A DNA stretch of 16,580 nt from a bacterium (GCA_030699515.1 JAUYME010000040.1:1-16580); one strand, 5' to 3'; counted from the stretch's first letter, positions 1 to 5,486 are shown. Notes: a model not told the origin generated them from the sequence alone. Made by a program: numbers and translations.

Positions 1-5
1 GACAT

Positions 6-48
6 AAAAATTATTCAGTAAACACAAAGTGTTTACTGAATAATTTTT
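6..48. terminator. Perfect 20-bp hairpin, bidirectional terminator-like
   Basis: Two 20-nt arms (6-25 and 29-48) are exactly complementary around the loop AAA. The stem has A-rich outer ends, so each strand gives a stem followed by a run of T. It probably ends a gene lying to the left of the window. The inner part AAACAC-loop-GTGTTT recurs in the hairpin at 5295-5339. Confidence 0.7.
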
Positions 49-66
49 AGAATTAAGAATCTAGAA

Positions 67-114
67 CCCCGCAAAGTTTCACCGCGGGGCAAGTTATGAA
101 TTAAGGCTTGCCCC
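67..114 (+). promoter_or_regulatory. Two mutually exclusive hairpins, attenuator-like
   Basis: CCCCGC (67-72) can pair with GCGGGG (84-89). The overlapping segment GGGGCAAG (86-93) can instead pair with CTTGCCCC (107-114), which is followed by the T-rich CTGTTTTGTT. The two stems share bases 86-89 and cannot form together. This resembles an anti-terminator/terminator pair. No ligand class or leader peptide is recognised, and the nearest downstream gene on this strand is the RodZ-like one about 200 nt away. Confidence 0.35.
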
Positions 115-124
115 CTGTTTTGTT

Positions 125-152
125 ATAGGCCTATTCGTACGAATAGGCCTAT
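125..152. repeat. Perfect 28-bp palindrome centred on CGTACG
   Basis: The 14-nt half ATAGGCCTATTCGT is followed directly by its exact complement, with no loop. A DNA site for a dimeric protein or a cruciform seems more likely than an RNA terminator, since there is no loop and no T-tract. A second palindrome with the same CGTACG centre lies 47 bp downstream. Confidence 0.7.
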
Positions 153-178
153 GGCGGGATTGTTATTGGGCATGAATG

Positions 179-192
179 TTTCCGTACGGAAA
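179..192. repeat. 14-bp palindrome TTTCCGTACGGAAA
   Basis: A perfect palindrome that shares the central CGTACG with the 28-bp palindrome at 125-152. The two centres are 47 bp apart. The pair could be sites for one DNA-binding protein; this is inference only. Confidence 0.5.
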
Positions 193-208
193 GCCGCACT
201 GAGAGTAT

Positions 209-243
209 AGGGTGCTTGCGCTACCCTGCCCTTTTAGGGTAGC
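209..243 (+). promoter_or_regulatory. Overlapping alternative hairpins before the RodZ-like gene
   Basis: GCTACCCT (220-227) can pair downstream with AGGGTAGC (236-243), giving eight perfect base pairs. It can also pair upstream with AGGGTGC (209-215), giving seven pairs with one bulge. The upstream and downstream partners compete for the same segment. The structure sits 70-100 nt before the ATG at 315, a position suited to control of the rodZ-like/recA transcript, but no effector is apparent. Confidence 0.35.
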
Positions 244-314
244 TTTGAGGAAGAATTGAAATCTGGAATTTGATTATTGATTATTCTTTTAAACAATCAT
301 TATTTAAAAGCGAT

Positions 315-1049
315 ATGCCAAGTAAAATTGAAAAAATTCTTCAGGAAGCGATGGCTTCTAAACATATCGGGGTTGAAAGACTGCAATCGCTAACGGAAAT
401 TCCAAGTCATTTTTTGGACGCACTTTTGGTTTCTGACTTTGAGAATTTGCCGGCAAAGCCATATGTCAGAGGCTATTTGGTAAAGCTGGCTGATGTTTTG
501 GATTTAAATGAGGATGAGCTTGTTTCAATTTATGAGAGCGAATTTTTGAAGAGCTCCGGTTCAACAGATGCTTTGCCGTCTAATCGGTTTGCATTGCCAA
601 AGTTTAGTTATAAAACTTTTGTTTTTCCCGCATTGGCCTTGCTAATCATTATTTATGTTGCAGTTTTTGCCTTAAGAAGCCGAACGCCTTATTTGGAGAT
701 AATTTCTTTACCGGCTTCAAGTGAAGCTGTGGTGGTGGCCAGCCCAACAATTCTTCTTGAGGGCAGAGTAAAGCCCGGAGACAGCCTTTTTGTAAACGGA
801 GAAGAAATTCCCGTTGATAGTTCCGGGCGCTTTGCTTACGAATATGCGCTGGAGCCGGAGCTAAACACTTTGGTTTTTGAAGTTAAGCGATTTTTGGGTA
901 AGGAAATTAGGGTTACAAGGCAGATTTTTTATAGAAGCATTCAACTGGAGGTTGAAGATGACGGCTTAGATTTAAATAATTCAACCAGTTCGGATCAGGG
1001 GGAAAGCGTAGAGGAAAATTTGGGTGACGGAGAAGAAGTGATAGAATAG
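315..1049 (+). CDS. RodZ-like membrane-anchored helix-turn-helix protein
   Basis: A 244-residue protein if read from ATG 315. An in-frame TTG at 270 would add 15 residues that do not look like the start of this family, so the ATG is preferred; neither has a good ribosome-binding site. Residues about 1-75 resemble the RodZ N-terminal HTH_25 domain (conserved-looking PYVRGYLVKLADVLDLNEDEL). Residues 101-121 form one membrane helix. Residues about 124-215 look like a small beta-sandwich outside the membrane, and the tail is acidic. In other bacteria RodZ links MreB to the cell wall machinery; no MreB gene is in this window, so the role is inferred from architecture. It lies 57 bp before recA in the same direction. 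In Bacillus subtilis the rodZ homologue ymfM also lies shortly before recA (with pgsA and cinA between), so this may be a shortened version of that gene order. Confidence 0.75.
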   Translation: MPSKIEKILQEAMASKHIGVERLQSLTEIPSHFLDALLVSDFENLPAKPYVRGYLVKLADVLDLNEDELVSIYESEFLKSSGSTDALPSNRFALPKFSYKTFVFPALALLIIIYVAVFALRSRTPYLEIISLPASSEAVVVASPTILLEGRVKPGDSLFVNGEEIPVDSSGRFAYEYALEPELNTLVFEVKRFLGKEIRVTRQIFYRSIQLEVEDDGLDLNNSTSSDQGESVEENLGDGEEVIE

Positions 1050-1061
1050 GAGAGTAATCGC

Positions 1062-1099
1062 TAATAACGCGAATAAAAACAGGGTAATAACGCGAATAA
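1062..1099. repeat. Direct repeat of 15 bp between the RodZ-like gene and recA
   Basis: TAATAACGCGAATAA occurs at 1062-1076 and again at 1085-1099, a spacing of 23 bp. It fills most of the short gap before recA. It may be a duplicated regulatory site or a local tandem duplication. Confidence 0.6.
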
Positions 1100-1106
1100 G
1101 AGAAAC

Positions 1107-2177
1107 ATGGCAAAGAAGAAAACTGAAGAAAAGGCTGAAGAAAAAAAAGAAGGAACCCGTTCGACAAGCTCAGGGGCTGGCGCAAAGGAGGAGAAAAAAG
1201 ATGAGATTGCCGGTTTAATTGAAGATTTGCAGGGAAAGTTTGGCGAGGGTTCAATAATGACGCTGGGTAACGCTGGCAGGGTAGATGTAGATACCATTAG
1301 TACTGGGTCGTTTTCTTTAGATTTAGCACTTGGAGTTGACGGGCTACCAAAGGGGCGAATTATTGAAATTTATGGTCCTGAAAGTAGCGGCAAAACTACT
1401 TTGGCTTTAAACGTTGTAGCCCAAGCTCAAAAGAAAGGGCTTAGAGCGGCCTTTGTGGACGCGGAACATGCGCTGGATCCGGAGTATGCGCGAAAGCTTG
1501 GGGTGAAAGTGAATGAGCTGTTAATTTCTCAGCCGGATAACGGAGAAGAGGCGCTGAATATTGTAGATAGTTTGGTAAGGAGCGGAATGATTTCTGTAGT
1601 TGTAGTGGATTCTGTTGCCGCACTTGCCCCCAGGCAGGAACTTGAGGGAGAAATGGGAGCGCAATTTATGGGACTTCAGGCAAGAATGATGAGCCAGGCG
1701 CTTAGAAAGCTTACTGCGATTTCTGCGCGTCACAATGTGCTGATAATTTTTATCAATCAAATCAGAATGAAGATTGGCGTGATGTTCGGTAGCCCAGAGA
1801 CAACCCCGGGAGGACGCGCTTTGAAGTTCTCCAGTTCTGTAAGGCTGGATATTCGTCGAGTTGCGCAGATTAAAAAGGGAGAAGAGGTTGTTGGAGGAAG
1901 AATTAAAGTTAAGGTAGTGAAAAATAAGGTGGCTCCCCCGTTTAAGGTGGCGGAATTTGACATAATGTATGGCACGGGTATTGCTTACGAAGCTGATGTG
2001 ATTCAGGCCGGAATCAAGTATGGCACTGTTGAAAAAAGCGGAGCAAGCTACAGTTTTGAAGGAGAGAAAATTGCGGTGGGCATTGAAAAGGCGGCTGGAA
2101 AATTGAAGGAGGACAAAAAAATGCTCAAAGAAATTGAGAAGGCCACAAAAGAATCAGCAAAGAAAGTAGGAATATAG
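1107..2177 (+). CDS. recA: RecA recombinase
   Basis: A 356-residue RecA, the DNA-strand-exchange ATPase that acts on single-stranded DNA in recombinational repair. Visible hallmarks are Walker A GPESSGKT (90-97), the catalytic-glutamate region VDAEHALDP (117-125), Walker B VVVVDS (164-169), the L1-region segment EGEMGAQFMGLQARMMSQ and the L2 segment with NQIRMKIGVMFGSPETTPGG. The core starts near residue 33. Ahead of it is an unusual charged Lys/Glu-rich extension of about 30 residues, interrupted by GTRSTSSGAG. That insert is encoded by a REP-like sequence (see 1156-1176). The Lys-rich C-terminus also departs from the usual acidic RecA tail. Its TAG stop is the first member of the heptad stop array that follows. 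No LexA-type operator was recognised upstream. Confidence 0.97.
   Translation: MAKKKTEEKAEEKKEGTRSTSSGAGAKEEKKDEIAGLIEDLQGKFGEGSIMTLGNAGRVDVDTISTGSFSLDLALGVDGLPKGRIIEIYGPESSGKTTLALNVVAQAQKKGLRAAFVDAEHALDPEYARKLGVKVNELLISQPDNGEEALNIVDSLVRSGMISVVVVDSVAALAPRQELEGEMGAQFMGLQARMMSQALRKLTAISARHNVLIIFINQIRMKIGVMFGSPETTPGGRALKFSSSVRLDIRRVAQIKKGEEVVGGRIKVKVVKNKVAPPFKVAEFDIMYGTGIAYEADVIQAGIKYGTVEKSGASYSFEGEKIAVGIEKAAGKLKEDKKMLKEIEKATKESAKKVGI
1156..1176. repeat. REP-like short inverted repeat inside recA
   Basis: The segment with core TTCGACAAGCTCAGG and ends CCC/GGG sits in frame in the 5' part of recA and encodes TRSTSSG. It matches, from memory, the widespread short repeat type CCCTTCGACAAGCTCAGGG found dispersed in many bacterial genomes. 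A relative with the same CCC-TTCGA-CTCAGGG layout lies at 5215-5238. It interrupts an otherwise Lys/Glu-rich stretch. Confidence 0.5.
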
Positions 2178-2219
2178 GTTATAAGGGGTAGGTTATAGGG
2201 GATAGGTTATAGGTTATAG
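2175..2219 (+). repeat. Heptad stop-codon array after recA
   Basis: Starting with recA's own TAG, stop triplets occur at 2175, 2182 (TAA), 2189, 2196, 2203, 2210 and 2217, exactly 7 nt apart. The units are variants of TAGGTTA and TAGGGGA. Because 7 is not a multiple of 3, the array closes all three reading frames. Similar arrays occur at 2734, 5201, 10053 and 13631. Confidence 0.75.
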
Positions 2220-2222
2220 TAA

Positions 2223-2276
2223 GGCAAAGGCAAAGGCAAAGGCAAAGGCAAAGGCAAAGGCAAAGGCAAAGGCAAA
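2223..2276. repeat. Nine perfect tandem copies of GGCAAA
   Basis: The hexamer GGCAAA is repeated exactly nine times between recA and the terminator at 2277. It is non-coding here, and the perfect identity suggests recent slippage, so copy number probably varies between cells or strains. Confidence 0.9.
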
Positions 2277-2306
2277 GAAAAATCCGCTCTAGCGAGCGGA
2301 TTTTTC
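2277..2306. terminator. Bidirectional intrinsic terminator between converging genes
   Basis: GAAAAATCCGCTC (2277-2289) pairs fully with 2294-2306 around TAGC. The stem is flanked by A on one side and T on the other, so it can end both recA (+) and the minus-strand gene whose stop codon lies within it. Confidence 0.85.
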
Positions 2307-2711
2307 TTCTTTTATACTTGCTACGCAATCTTCAATTGAGTTGTATTGCTGATTGAAGATTAGGTAGTGAGTTTCGGTCTTTTCCGGACTGCCGATTAGA
2401 ATGGTTTTTTTGTTCAGTGCAAAAGCAATGCCGGCGGTAATGTGGGAGGAATTTCCAGCCGGAAGAACCATAATAAAGACATCTGCCTCGCTTAAGCCTT
2501 CAATGTCTTTTTCGTATATCTCCTTAATTTCCGGATCAGTCTTGTAATCTTTGTTTTTAAACTTATCTTCTTCTATAAGTTCTTCGCCGGGTACAAAATT
2601 TCTCTTGTCTTTTACATAAGAAAAAACTTCGTGGCCAAGCGCAGTTAAGTTTTCAGTTAAAAGCTGGACTTGTTTCATATTGCTCCAGCTGCTGGCGATA
2701 AAATATTTCAT
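2289..2711 (-). CDS. Nucleoside 2-deoxyribosyltransferase-like protein
   Basis: A 140-residue protein with the compact Rossmann-like layout of the nucleoside 2-deoxyribosyltransferase family (PF05014-like): N-terminal KYFIASSWSN, then EKDIEGLSEADVFIMVLPAG, SSHITAGIAFALNKKTILIG near residues 70-107. Members cleave or transfer the N-glycosidic bond of deoxynucleosides or bind nucleotides. In active enzymes a glutamate nucleophile is expected in the segment written here as SSHITAGIA; related proteins carry HIEAG at this point, whereas this one has Thr. It may therefore be a binding or sensing relative rather than an enzyme. The start lacks a Shine-Dalgarno sequence. It ends inside the shared terminator with recA. 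The family call is good; the catalytic state is uncertain. Confidence 0.7.
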   Translation of the reverse strand: MKYFIASSWSNMKQVQLLTENLTALGHEVFSYVKDKRNFVPGEELIEEDKFKNKDYKTDPEIKEIYEKDIEGLSEADVFIMVLPAGNSSHITAGIAFALNKKTILIGSPEKTETHYLIFNQQYNSIEDCVASIKEEKSAR

Positions 2712-2724
2712 GGAAGAGAGGTTA

Positions 2725-2750
2725 TAGAAGGCCTAGGTTATAGTTTATAG
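2725..2750 (+). repeat. Short heptad TAG array
   Basis: TAG triplets at 2734, 2741 and 2748 are 7 nt apart, with another TAG at 2725 slightly out of phase. The units resemble TAGGTTA. It lies just upstream of the minus-strand deoxyribosyltransferase-like gene, so the TAGs are in the strand opposite to that gene. Confidence 0.55.
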
Positions 2751-2778
2751 GAAGACAAAGGAATAGGATAATTGTAGC

Positions 2779-2814
2779 AAAAAACACCCCGATGTATATC
2801 GGGGTGTTTTTTTT
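2779..2814. terminator. Strong bidirectional terminator
   Basis: AAAAAACACCCCGAT (2779-2793) pairs fully with 2798-2812 around GTAT, followed by more T. On the minus strand it lies just after the stop of the small acidic protein gene at 2826. Confidence 0.9.
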
Positions 2815-2825
2815 CAATGGCCTGT

Positions 2826-3068
2826 TTACATGGTGCTTTGCTGATCACCTTCAGTTGGAGACGGCGAAGCATCTCCGCCTTCAGGCATATCACCTCCTGC
2901 TGGCGCATCCGCTCCTTCGGCTGGAGCGGCTGGGGCAGTATCACCACCTCCCATCTCTCCACCTTCGGCTGGAGCAGCTGGAGCAACATCACCGGCTGGC
3001 ATATCGTTTGCTGGAGCGCTGTCGCCTCCTGCCATGCCAGTGTCATTATTCATGTCGTCTAGAAACAT
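2826..3068 (-). CDS. Small acidic Ala/Pro/Gly-rich low-complexity protein
   Basis: An 80-residue protein (75 if the second Met is the start) made almost only of Gly, Ala, Pro, Asp, Glu, Met and Ser. The segment APAAPAEG occurs twice, each preceded by GD-V/T, and variants such as PAGD and PEGGD fill the rest. There is no signal peptide or membrane segment, and no family is recognised. The composition suggests an intrinsically disordered, negatively charged protein. A dedicated terminator 10 bp after the stop and the acidic bias support a real gene. Antisense open frames over the same stretch are by-products of its biased composition. Confidence 0.6.
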   Translation of the reverse strand: MFLDDMNNDTGMAGGDSAPANDMPAGDVAPAAPAEGGEMGGGDTAPAAPAEGADAPAGGDMPEGGDASPSPTEGDQQSTM

Positions 3069-3147
3069 AATTCTTTAGATAATTTGGATTTTTACTATCC
3101 GACCTTTTTTGGGTGTAGGGGTATTGTAACAGAAGTTTTCAGATTTT

Positions 3148-4503
3148 TTAAGTTTTTTTAGTTTTTTTCTTGGTAATTTCCCCCTTAATTCTTTTTCTAA
3201 ATTTTCTTTCGGTTAATTTTCTCTTTGGTTTCGTGTCAATTTCTACCGTTTGTTCTAAGCGACGTATGTCGGCAAGCAGTTTAGATCTATTTCTGTTAAA
3301 CAAGATTACATTTACAACGCTCTTGCCCCCGTTTTTTGCAAAGCGGCAAAGGTCGCCAATTTTTTTGTTTACCTTGGCGCTTTTGAAAGACTTTAGTTTG
3401 GCAATGCGCTTAATTCCTTTCAGCTTGCTAAGCCGGCCCTCTTTTTTTGCAAATAGCTTTAGGGCGGCAGTGTAGCCGCGAACTCTTTTTGGCACTTTGG
3501 GAGTTTTGGGAATTCGGATGAGCACATCATTAAGTGAGTGGTCTATGCCAAAAGACATTTGATACATTTCGTGGCGAAAACCGCCAACGCGAGGTCCAAT
3601 TTCAATAACCTTAAAGCCGTCCTCGGTTCTAATAAACTCTATGTGCACGGTCGTGCTTCTTAGCCCGATAGCGTGGGTGGCTTTCTGTGCAACTTCTTCC
3701 AGTTTTTTTACAGACTTTGGTTTGAGTAAGGTAGGTGTTAATTGCTGGTAGCCAAAAAAGTCATCAAAACCAACGGCTTTTCCGGTTTTAATGTGGCATG
3801 GGGGGCACCAATAAATTTTTCCTCTGGAATTAACGTAGCCATCAATTGAATACATATCCCCTTCCATAAATTGCTCCACTAAAACGCGCGGTTCCATTTT
3901 ACGCCCTTCTTGTTTGTAGATTTTTTTAATCTTTTTAAAGATCTTTTTCAAGTTATCCAAAAGTTCATCTTCGTGATAACAAATGCTAACCAAAAGACTG
4001 GCTCCAAGGTCAGCCGGCTTAAGAACTAATGGGAAGCTAACCTTACTGCTAATTTTTTGAAGGCTCTTCTTTTTAGTGTCTGTAACGAGAGTATACTTAG
4101 GGGTAATTTTTCTATCGTAGGAGGTAAAGCGCCGGCGCATCATTATTTTATCTACCGCCCAAAGCAAAGAATCTTTGGTTGGAGTTCTTAGATAGGGCAG
4201 GTGGGGAACAATACGCGCCATGTTTGGAATATCCATGTCGCCCCTGCAAGTAACAGCTAAAAGTTCGTCTTCGTAAGGTAGAAGAGCTTTGGTGATTTTA
4301 TAAGGATTGTTTAGATCGGCGCGGATAATGATGATCTTCTGCTCTTCCAGTTTCTCGCGCATTTTTTCGCTAAGCTTTTCTTTACTGTCACGAATAACCG
4401 CAATGCGCAGTTTTTGCTTTGTTCGTTTTTCGTATTTGCGCATGGACTCAACAGCGCTGTCCATAATTTTGCCAACGTAAAGAATGATATTTCGTTTTTT
4501 CAT
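3148..4503 (-). CDS. ATP-grasp domain protein (carboxylate-amine ligase-like)
   Basis: A 451-residue protein. Residues 1-110 form an N-terminal alpha/beta region. Residues about 120-320 are an ATP-grasp fold: FPLVLKPADLGAS (157-169, with the ATP-binding Lys162 and glycine loop), RVLVEQFMEGDMYSIDG (206-222) and the metal-binding end VHIEF (286-290) plus VIEIGPRVGGF (299-309). The usual EINPR motif is EIGPR here. Such enzymes join a carboxylate to an amine via an acyl phosphate, as in dipeptide or L-amino-acid ligases (BacD type); the substrate cannot be told. The last about 130 residues are rich in Lys and Arg and end KKKTKKT, suggesting contact with nucleic acid or another anionic partner. 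It is single-gene, with T-rich DNA after the stop and an 8-nt-period TAG array upstream of its ATG. Confidence 0.75.
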   Translation of the reverse strand: MKKRNIILYVGKIMDSAVESMRKYEKRTKQKLRIAVIRDSKEKLSEKMREKLEEQKIIIIRADLNNPYKITKALLPYEDELLAVTCRGDMDIPNMARIVPHLPYLRTPTKDSLLWAVDKIMMRRRFTSYDRKITPKYTLVTDTKKKSLQKISSKVSFPLVLKPADLGASLLVSICYHEDELLDNLKKIFKKIKKIYKQEGRKMEPRVLVEQFMEGDMYSIDGYVNSRGKIYWCPPCHIKTGKAVGFDDFFGYQQLTPTLLKPKSVKKLEEVAQKATHAIGLRSTTVHIEFIRTEDGFKVIEIGPRVGGFRHEMYQMSFGIDHSLNDVLIRIPKTPKVPKRVRGYTAALKLFAKKEGRLSKLKGIKRIAKLKSFKSAKVNKKIGDLCRFAKNGGKSVVNVILFNRNRSKLLADIRRLEQTVEIDTKPKRKLTERKFRKRIKGEITKKKTKKT

Positions 4504-4507
4504 TTTC

Positions 4508-4542
4508 TAGACTTTTAGAGTTATAGATTTCTAGACTTTTAG
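4508..4542 (+). repeat. Octad TAG array upstream of the ATP-grasp gene
   Basis: TAG triplets on the plus strand fall at 4508, 4516, 4524, 4532 and 4540, exactly 8 nt apart (units such as CTAGACTT and TTAGAGTT). This is the only array here with period 8; the others have period 7. It starts 5 bp from the ATP-grasp ATG, which is on the minus strand. Confidence 0.65.
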
Positions 4543-4616
4543 AAACGCTAAAGCTAAATCTTTCCCGAAAGTATAGGTAGCTATATATGCAAGGTCAATA
4601 GTGTTTGGGAAGAGGC

Positions 4617-4699
4617 AAAAATCTCAGACATTAGACGGCCCCTCCAGAGGCCATGCCAGAGGCAGGCAAGCGGGCAGGCGTCCAATGTCTGAGATTTTT
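4617..4699 (-). terminator. Terminator hairpin with GC-rich inserted loop
   Basis: AAAAATCTCAGACATT (4617-4632) is exactly complementary to 4684-4699. On the minus strand it follows the YvlD-like gene directly and ends in T. The loop of about 50 nt is very GC-rich and holds its own small inverted repeats (GGCC...GGCC, TGCCAGAGGCA), unlike the AT-rich stem. It looks like a normal terminator into whose loop a REP-like sequence was inserted. Confidence 0.7.
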
Positions 4700-5037
4700 T
4701 ATTTCTTAAATAAAGCTTCAACAATAATGTTCAGGATAAAGAGGGCAATACTGAATAGCAGTGCGGCAAGAAAACCATCTACGGAAAAACCCGGGGCAAT
4801 GGCAGCTGCCAGCATTATCAAAAGCGCGTTAATTACCAGGGTAAATAATCCCAAGGTGAGAATATTTATGGGCAAAGTTAAGAGAAGAATTATGGGTCTG
4901 ATAAATGCGTTGATTATTCCAATAACTAGGGCGGCAAAAAGAGCGGCGACGAAACTGCTTACCACTACGCCCGGGATAATGTAGGCTCCAACTAAAATTA
5001 CAACCGTGGAAAGAAGCCAATTGATTAAAATATCCAT
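4699..5037 (-). CDS. YvlD / phage holin family 4 membrane protein
   Basis: A 112-residue, almost wholly hydrophobic protein with four predicted membrane helices. The linkers are typical of the YvlD/DUF-type phage_holin_4_2 family: AYIIPGVVVSSFVAALFAALVIG, then NAFIRPIILLLTLPINILTLGLF (the RP...LTLP...TLG pattern), and a C-terminal helix ending ALFKK. Length is normal for the family. Despite the name, chromosomal members such as B. subtilis YvlD are not known holins and have no firm biochemical role. There is no Shine-Dalgarno sequence. It stands alone, with its terminator overlapping the stop codon. Confidence 0.8.
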   Translation of the reverse strand: MDILINWLLSTVVILVGAYIIPGVVVSSFVAALFAALVIGIINAFIRPIILLLTLPINILTLGLFTLVINALLIMLAAAIAPGFSVDGFLAALLFSIALFILNIIVEALFKK

Positions 5038-5111
5038 TTTGTTGCTTTTGTTTATTACTTAATTTGTAACGCCTTTGAATATTTAGACGGTGAGGAGATG
5101 GTTTTCTTTTG

Positions 5112-5183
5112 GGTGCCTGACCGGAATCGGACCGGCGTCGCTCCCGCCACAGGGGAGAGCTTTACCATTAAGCTACAGGCACC
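5112..5183 (-). tRNA. tRNA-His (GTG)
   Basis: The cloverleaf is complete: acceptor GTGCCTG/CAGGCAC, anticodon stem CTCCC/GGGAG with loop CTGTGGC (anticodon GTG), and T-arm with GCCGG/CCGGT. The extra G at position -1, diagnostic of tRNA-His, is encoded opposite C73. T-loop position 55 is C rather than the usual T. A full CCA is not encoded. Confidence 0.93.
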
Positions 5184-5200
5184 ATCTTTAGGAGAGGTGA

Positions 5201-5248
5201 TAGGTTATAGGTTACCCTTCGATTGCACTCAGGGCAAGTAGGTTATAG
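5201..5248 (+). repeat. Heptad TAG array split by a REP-like insert
   Basis: TAG triplets lie at 5201, 5208, 5239 and 5246. Removing the 24 nt at 5215-5238 brings them to 5201, 5208, 5215 and 5222, a perfect 7-nt phase of TAGGTTA units. The insert thus appears to have entered an existing heptad array. Confidence 0.65.
5215..5238. repeat. REP-like 24-nt insert
   Basis: Begins CCCTTCGATTGC, continues ACTCAGGGCAAG. CCCT and AGGG form its inverted ends. It resembles the REP-like segment inside recA at 1156-1176 and, from memory, a repeat type common in many bacterial genomes. It sits precisely between two units of the heptad array. Confidence 0.55.
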
Positions 5249-5294
5249 AAGAAAAAGGAAAGGCCTTTTGGATATTGGAAGTTGATGTTTGTTG

Positions 5295-5339
5295 ATTCTC
5301 GCAAAAAAGAAACACCTAGTGTTTCTTTTTTGCGAGAAT
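5295..5339. terminator. Perfect 21-bp hairpin after tRNA-Phe
   Basis: ATTCTCGCAAAAAAGAAACA plus C (5295-5315) is fully complementary to 5319-5339 around CTA. It separates tRNA-Phe from tRNA-His and touches the encoded CCA end of tRNA-Phe. It could end tRNA-Phe transcription or guide 3' processing. The tip AAACAC/GTGTTT is shared with the hairpin at 6-48. Confidence 0.7.
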
Positions 5340-5413
5340 GGTGCCGCGGGGGTGAATTGAACACCCGACGCCGGCCTCTTCAGGGCCGCGCTCTACCACT
5401 GAGCTACCGCGGC
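5339..5413 (-). tRNA. tRNA-Phe (GAA), CCA encoded
   Basis: Acceptor GCCGCGG/CCGCGGC, D-arm GCTC/GAGC, anticodon stem CGGCC/GGCCG with loop CTGAAGA (anticodon GAA), T-arm GGGTG/CACCC, discriminator A, then CCA. It is the only one of the seven tRNA genes in this window with a clear encoded CCA. Confidence 0.95.
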
Positions 5414-5441
5414 GTTCAAAGAATGAAACTTTGACCCGATT

Positions 5442-5470
5442 ATTGTAGTTTGGCAAGTTTTAAAAAGCAA
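5442..5470 (-). promoter_or_regulatory. Promoter for tRNA-Phe (and perhaps tRNA-His)
   Basis: On the minus strand TTGCTT (5470-5465) and TACAAT (5447-5442) are separated by 17 nt, a sigma-70-type spacing, about 30 nt upstream of tRNA-Phe. Confidence 0.5.
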
Positions 5471-5486
5471 GTAAAAAATTTTTAAA

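Noticed and set aside
1..270. tmRNA, SRP RNA or RNase P RNA in the gene-free left end
   Set aside because: None of the conserved core sequences (tRNA-like end, GGAAG tetraloop region, RNase P GAGGAAAGTCC) could be found.
2792..3070. Plus-strand proteins opposite the small acidic gene
   Set aside because: Several overlapping frames are open only because of the Ala/Pro/Gly-rich composition. They lack ribosome-binding sites and run through the terminator.
4699..5037. Prophage holin
   Set aside because: The protein belongs to the chromosomal YvlD-type family and no lysis, portal, tail or integrase genes are nearby.
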